A DNA stretch of 7,861 nucleotides from an uncultured Bacteroidota bacterium (GTDB lineage: Bacteria; Bacteroidota; Bacteroidia; UKL13-3). The translations under genes were made by a program, and so were the position numbers. This document shows positions 6,004 to 7,861 of this stretch, one piece after another. Location: assembly GCA_903898215.1 (NCBI GenBank), contig CAIUEQ010000177.1:1-7861 (forward strand), read 5' to 3'. Below the pieces are notes generated by a model that saw only the letters and a program-made list of their open reading frames with translations, did no database searches and was not told where the DNA came from. Each line of letters starts with the position of its first letter. The stretch's first letter is position 1.

Positions 6004-6948
6004 ATGTTTAACAGAAGATTTTTGAGGATAAAAGTGTTTCAAGCACTGTATGCGTTTAGTCAGGATGAGAAAGCGAACAGAAGCACTTATGAAAGAAACC
6101 TGCTCACTAGTCTTAATAAAACTTACGACTTATATATTTTTTTATTGGCATTTCCTGTTGAGTTCAAATTCTATTTATTAAATGAATTTGAAATTCAAAC
6201 TCTAAAACATTTTCCCGACAGTTCGGTCATCACTCCTATCAAAACTTTGCTTAAAAATAAAGCAATAGTTCAACTCGACAGAAGTGATTTACTTAAAGAA
6301 AAACTTAGTGATGTTTCGGAACAATGGAAAGGTGCCAATGATGTATTTAAGAGCATCTTGAATCAGATCAAAGAAAGTGAGTTGATGAGTGAATATATGA
6401 GATCACCTGATCACACTTTTGCTGAAGACAGAAAATTTCTGAACGAAATATTTGAAATCATCATTGCCGATTCTGAACCTTTCAATCAATATATCGAAGA
6501 GCGTTTTATCAATTGGGAAGATGACCAAGTTTTAGTTACAATTTCACTTCTTAAATCAATCCATTCAATTAAAGAAAATGGAGGAAACGGCTTTATCGGA
6601 AAGTTCGATATGAAGGAAGAAGAAGATCTTGATTTTATGAAAAAATTATTTCGCTATACCATTGATAACAATGATGAAATGCTGAAATTAATTGCCGATA
6701 AAACGAAAAACTGGGATGCCGAACGTATTGCATTAGTTGATATGCAAATGATGAAAATGGCATTGTGTGAAATCATGATGTTTCCTCAAATACCCGTAAA
6801 AGTAAGCATCAACGAGTATCTAGAACTTGCAAAAATTTATAGTACTCCAAATAGCCATACATTTATAAATGGAGTATTAGACAAAATCCATATCGATCTT
6901 AAAAACGAAAATAAAATTAATAAAGCTGGCAGAGGATTGGTTGAGTAA
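6004..6948 (+). CDS. nusB: Transcription antitermination factor NusB, long Bacteroidota form
   Basis: NusB pairs with NusE (ribosomal protein S10) on boxA RNA in antitermination complexes, chiefly on rRNA operons. The 314-residue product is about twice the E. coli length. The N-terminus RRFLRIKVFQALYAF (4-18) matches the first NusB helix and its basic RNA-facing residues. The rest of the fold reappears near residue 210 and ends near 297: KLIADKTKNWDAERIALVD, then MALCEIM, PVKVSINEYLELAKIYS and SHTFINGVLDKI. Between these lies about 190 residues of charged, probably helical sequence without a recognisable motif. Long NusB proteins of this kind are usual in Bacteroidota, so I read it as lineage-typical and not a recent fusion. 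I found no convincing promoter in the 50 bases after leucine dehydrogenase, so read-through from that gene is plausible. The likely promoter of the next gene lies beyond the nusB stop. Confidence 0.92.
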   Translation: MFNRRFLRIKVFQALYAFSQDEKANRSTYERNLLTSLNKTYDLYIFLLAFPVEFKFYLLNEFEIQTLKHFPDSSVITPIKTLLKNKAIVQLDRSDLLKEKLSDVSEQWKGANDVFKSILNQIKESELMSEYMRSPDHTFAEDRKFLNEIFEIIIADSEPFNQYIEERFINWEDDQVLVTISLLKSIHSIKENGGNGFIGKFDMKEEEDLDFMKKLFRYTIDNNDEMLKLIADKTKNWDAERIALVDMQMMKMALCEIMMFPQIPVKVSINEYLELAKIYSTPNSHTFINGVLDKIHIDLKNENKINKAGRGLVE

Positions 6949-6969
6949 CGATTTAATAATAGAAAGATA

Positions 6970-7001
6970 TTTGGATGATGAATTCCGGATATTTACTTTT
7001 G
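6970..7001 (+). promoter_or_regulatory. Bacteroidota-type promoter of the DUF1573-yajC unit
   Basis: TTTG at 6970-6973 is followed after exactly 20 bases by TACTTTTG at 6994-7001. Both boxes match the TTTG-N19-21-TAnnTTTG consensus without a mismatch. It sits in the 100-bp gap between nusB and the DUF1573 gene and predicts a leader of about 40 nt. It is the best promoter match I found in the window. Confidence 0.6.
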
Positions 7002-7048
7002 ACCATTGCAAATCAACAATTGACTATCGCTGAACAGTTATTAAAAAT

Positions 7049-7525
7049 ATGAAAATATTCATTTTACTTTTTACATCGATTTTTCTTTTTTCATGTGGAG
7101 AAAAGAAAACTACAAAAGCTTCAACTGATCTTGTGAATATTGAAGCAACAGCTGACAGTAGCAATAATCAAAAAAAAACTGGAGAACCAAAGATTCAATT
7201 CGACAAGATTTTTCATGATTTTGGTTATATCACTCAAGGTGAAATTGTAGAGTACGAATTTATATTTACCAACAACGGAGATGCTGATCTGCTCATTGCA
7301 AATGCTTCTGCAAGTTGCGGTTGTACCATCCCTGAATATCCTAAAGAACCTATCACTCCCGGAAAACAAGGAAGAATAAAAGTAAAGTTCAACAGCGAAT
7401 TGAGAATGGATAAATTTTTAAAAGAAATTTACGTTACCGCTAATACCGAACCTTTAGTTACAACCCTTTCGATTACAGGAATTATCAAAGCAAAACCACA
7501 AATCAACTTACCAAATTCACATTAA
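7049..7525 (+). CDS. DUF1573 lipoprotein
   Basis: The 158-residue product starts with a lipoprotein signal peptide whose lipobox is LFSC, making Cys16 the lipidated residue; the following GEKKTTK and a Ser/Asn/Lys-rich linker run to about residue 46. Residues about 48-145 are a DUF1573 domain, an Ig-like/ASPM-SPD-2-Hydin-related beta-sandwich. It shows the hallmark pattern FDKIFHDFGYITQGE (51-65), FIFTNNGDADLLI (71-83), then ASCGCTIPEYPKEPITPG (88-105) and IKVKFNS (110-116). Cys90 and Cys92 form the conserved C-G-C. The family is abundant in Bacteroidota; its function is not established. Only 12 bases separate its stop from the yajC start, so the two are very probably cotranscribed from the promoter at 6970-7001. 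The association with yajC may hint at an envelope role, but that is inference. Confidence 0.9.
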   Translation: MKIFILLFTSIFLFSCGEKKTTKASTDLVNIEATADSSNNQKKTGEPKIQFDKIFHDFGYITQGEIVEYEFIFTNNGDADLLIANASASCGCTIPEYPKEPITPGKQGRIKVKFNSELRMDKFLKEIYVTANTEPLVTTLSITGIIKAKPQINLPNSH

Positions 7526-7537
7526 TAAAAAACAACT

Positions 7538-7774
7538 ATGACTATTTTAAACATCTTTTTAATGGCCGGTCAAACAGGCGGAAATCCATTAACATCTTTT
7601 TTACCTCTCATTTTAATTATGGTGGTATTTTATTTCTTCATGATCTATCCTCAAATGAAGAAAACAAAAGCTCAGAAAAAATTTCGTGAAACTCTCGACA
7701 AGGGAACTAAAGTAATTACGATTGGCGGAATTCATGCAAAAATTACTGACGTTGGAGAAAATTATTTTATCTAA
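7538..7774 (+). CDS. yajC: Preprotein translocase accessory subunit YajC, short or frameshifted C-terminus
   Basis: YajC is a small single-pass inner-membrane protein that associates with SecDF at the SecYEG translocon. The 78-residue frame carries the family pattern: a short N-terminus with GQTGGNP (11-17), one membrane helix at about 20-36 (FLPLILIMVVFYFFMI), the conserved YPQMKK (37-42; most relatives have RPQ), then QKKFRETLDKGTKVITIGGIHAKITDVGENY. Relatives usually continue for 20-30 residues with further beta-strands ending in a K-x-x-x-x-S-A-I-type segment. Here the frame stops at TAA 7772-7774, just where that strand should be. The +1 frame continues as KIEAQANI before stopping at 7815-7817, so a single-base indel near 7770 could explain the short product. 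An alternative start is the ATG at 7562 (residue 9). The identity is secure; whether the end is real is not. Confidence 0.85.
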   Translation: MTILNIFLMAGQTGGNPLTSFLPLILIMVVFYFFMIYPQMKKTKAQKKFRETLDKGTKVITIGGIHAKITDVGENYFI

Positions 7775-7861
7775 AATCGAAGCGCAAGCAAATATCGGCG
7801 CTACTTACTTATCTTAAAAAAGATAAAGTCGTGGTCCAAGCAGCAAAGAATTACGATCTCA

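Noticed and set aside
7121..7369. An 82-codon open frame on the - strand
   Set aside because: It is a shadow of the DUF1573 gene, whose conserved C-G-C and FGYITQGE segments fall in the same bases on the + strand.
7809..7826. A 7-bp inverted repeat (TTATCTT / AAGATAA, loop AAAA) after yajC
   Set aside because: All but one pair are A-T and no T-run follows, so it is not a convincing terminator, and it falls in a region where the reading frame is uncertain.
1..7861. Mobile element, phage, CRISPR, toxin-antitoxin or other accessory system
   Set aside because: No transposase, integrase, direct-repeat array or small paired genes are present. Every sizeable gene but the lipoprotein and the partial membrane protein belongs to a widely conserved family.

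Overview
The window looks like an ordinary stretch of chromosome from an AT-rich member of the Bacteroidota. Four things point there: a DUF3276/PUR-type protein; a NusB of about 314 residues instead of the usual 130-160; lipoproteins with Bacteroidota-style leaders; and promoter-like elements of the TTTG / TAnnTTTG type with no Shine-Dalgarno sequences in front of the genes. I see no phage, insertion sequence, CRISPR array, tRNA, rRNA or defence system. I do not think the window holds a new multi-gene system. The interest lies in small-scale details.

Layout. (1) Bases 1-444, + strand: the C-terminal part of a membrane protein of DUF4190-like architecture, cut by the left edge. (2) Bases 462-4826: four genes on the - strand, read right to left. 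They are an MsbA/MdlA-like ABC exporter half (4826-2982), a PUR-family nucleic-acid-binding protein (2858-2511), a lipoprotein of unknown function (2485-1520) and 6-phosphofructokinase (1433-462). A strong intrinsic terminator ends the lipoprotein transcript and overlaps the likely pfkA promoter. (3) Bases 4853-7774, + strand: leucine dehydrogenase, nusB, a DUF1573 lipoprotein and yajC. A good promoter-like element precedes the DUF1573 gene. The last 87 bases after the yajC stop contain no gene I can name.

Functionally these are mostly housekeeping genes: glycolysis (PfkA), branched-chain amino-acid interconversion (leucine dehydrogenase), transcription antitermination (NusB), Sec translocon accessory (YajC) and export (ABC transporter). 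The gene order looks like a collection of neighbouring core operons and not one pathway.

Points worth a second look: an Asn where ATP-dependent phosphofructokinases carry a conserved Asp in the GGDGS motif; an Asp in place of the catalytic Walker B Glu in the ABC exporter; a 26-bp divergent gap between the exporter and leucine dehydrogenase that pushes both promoters into the opposite gene; the terminator/promoter overlap before pfkA; and a yajC reading frame that stops early.
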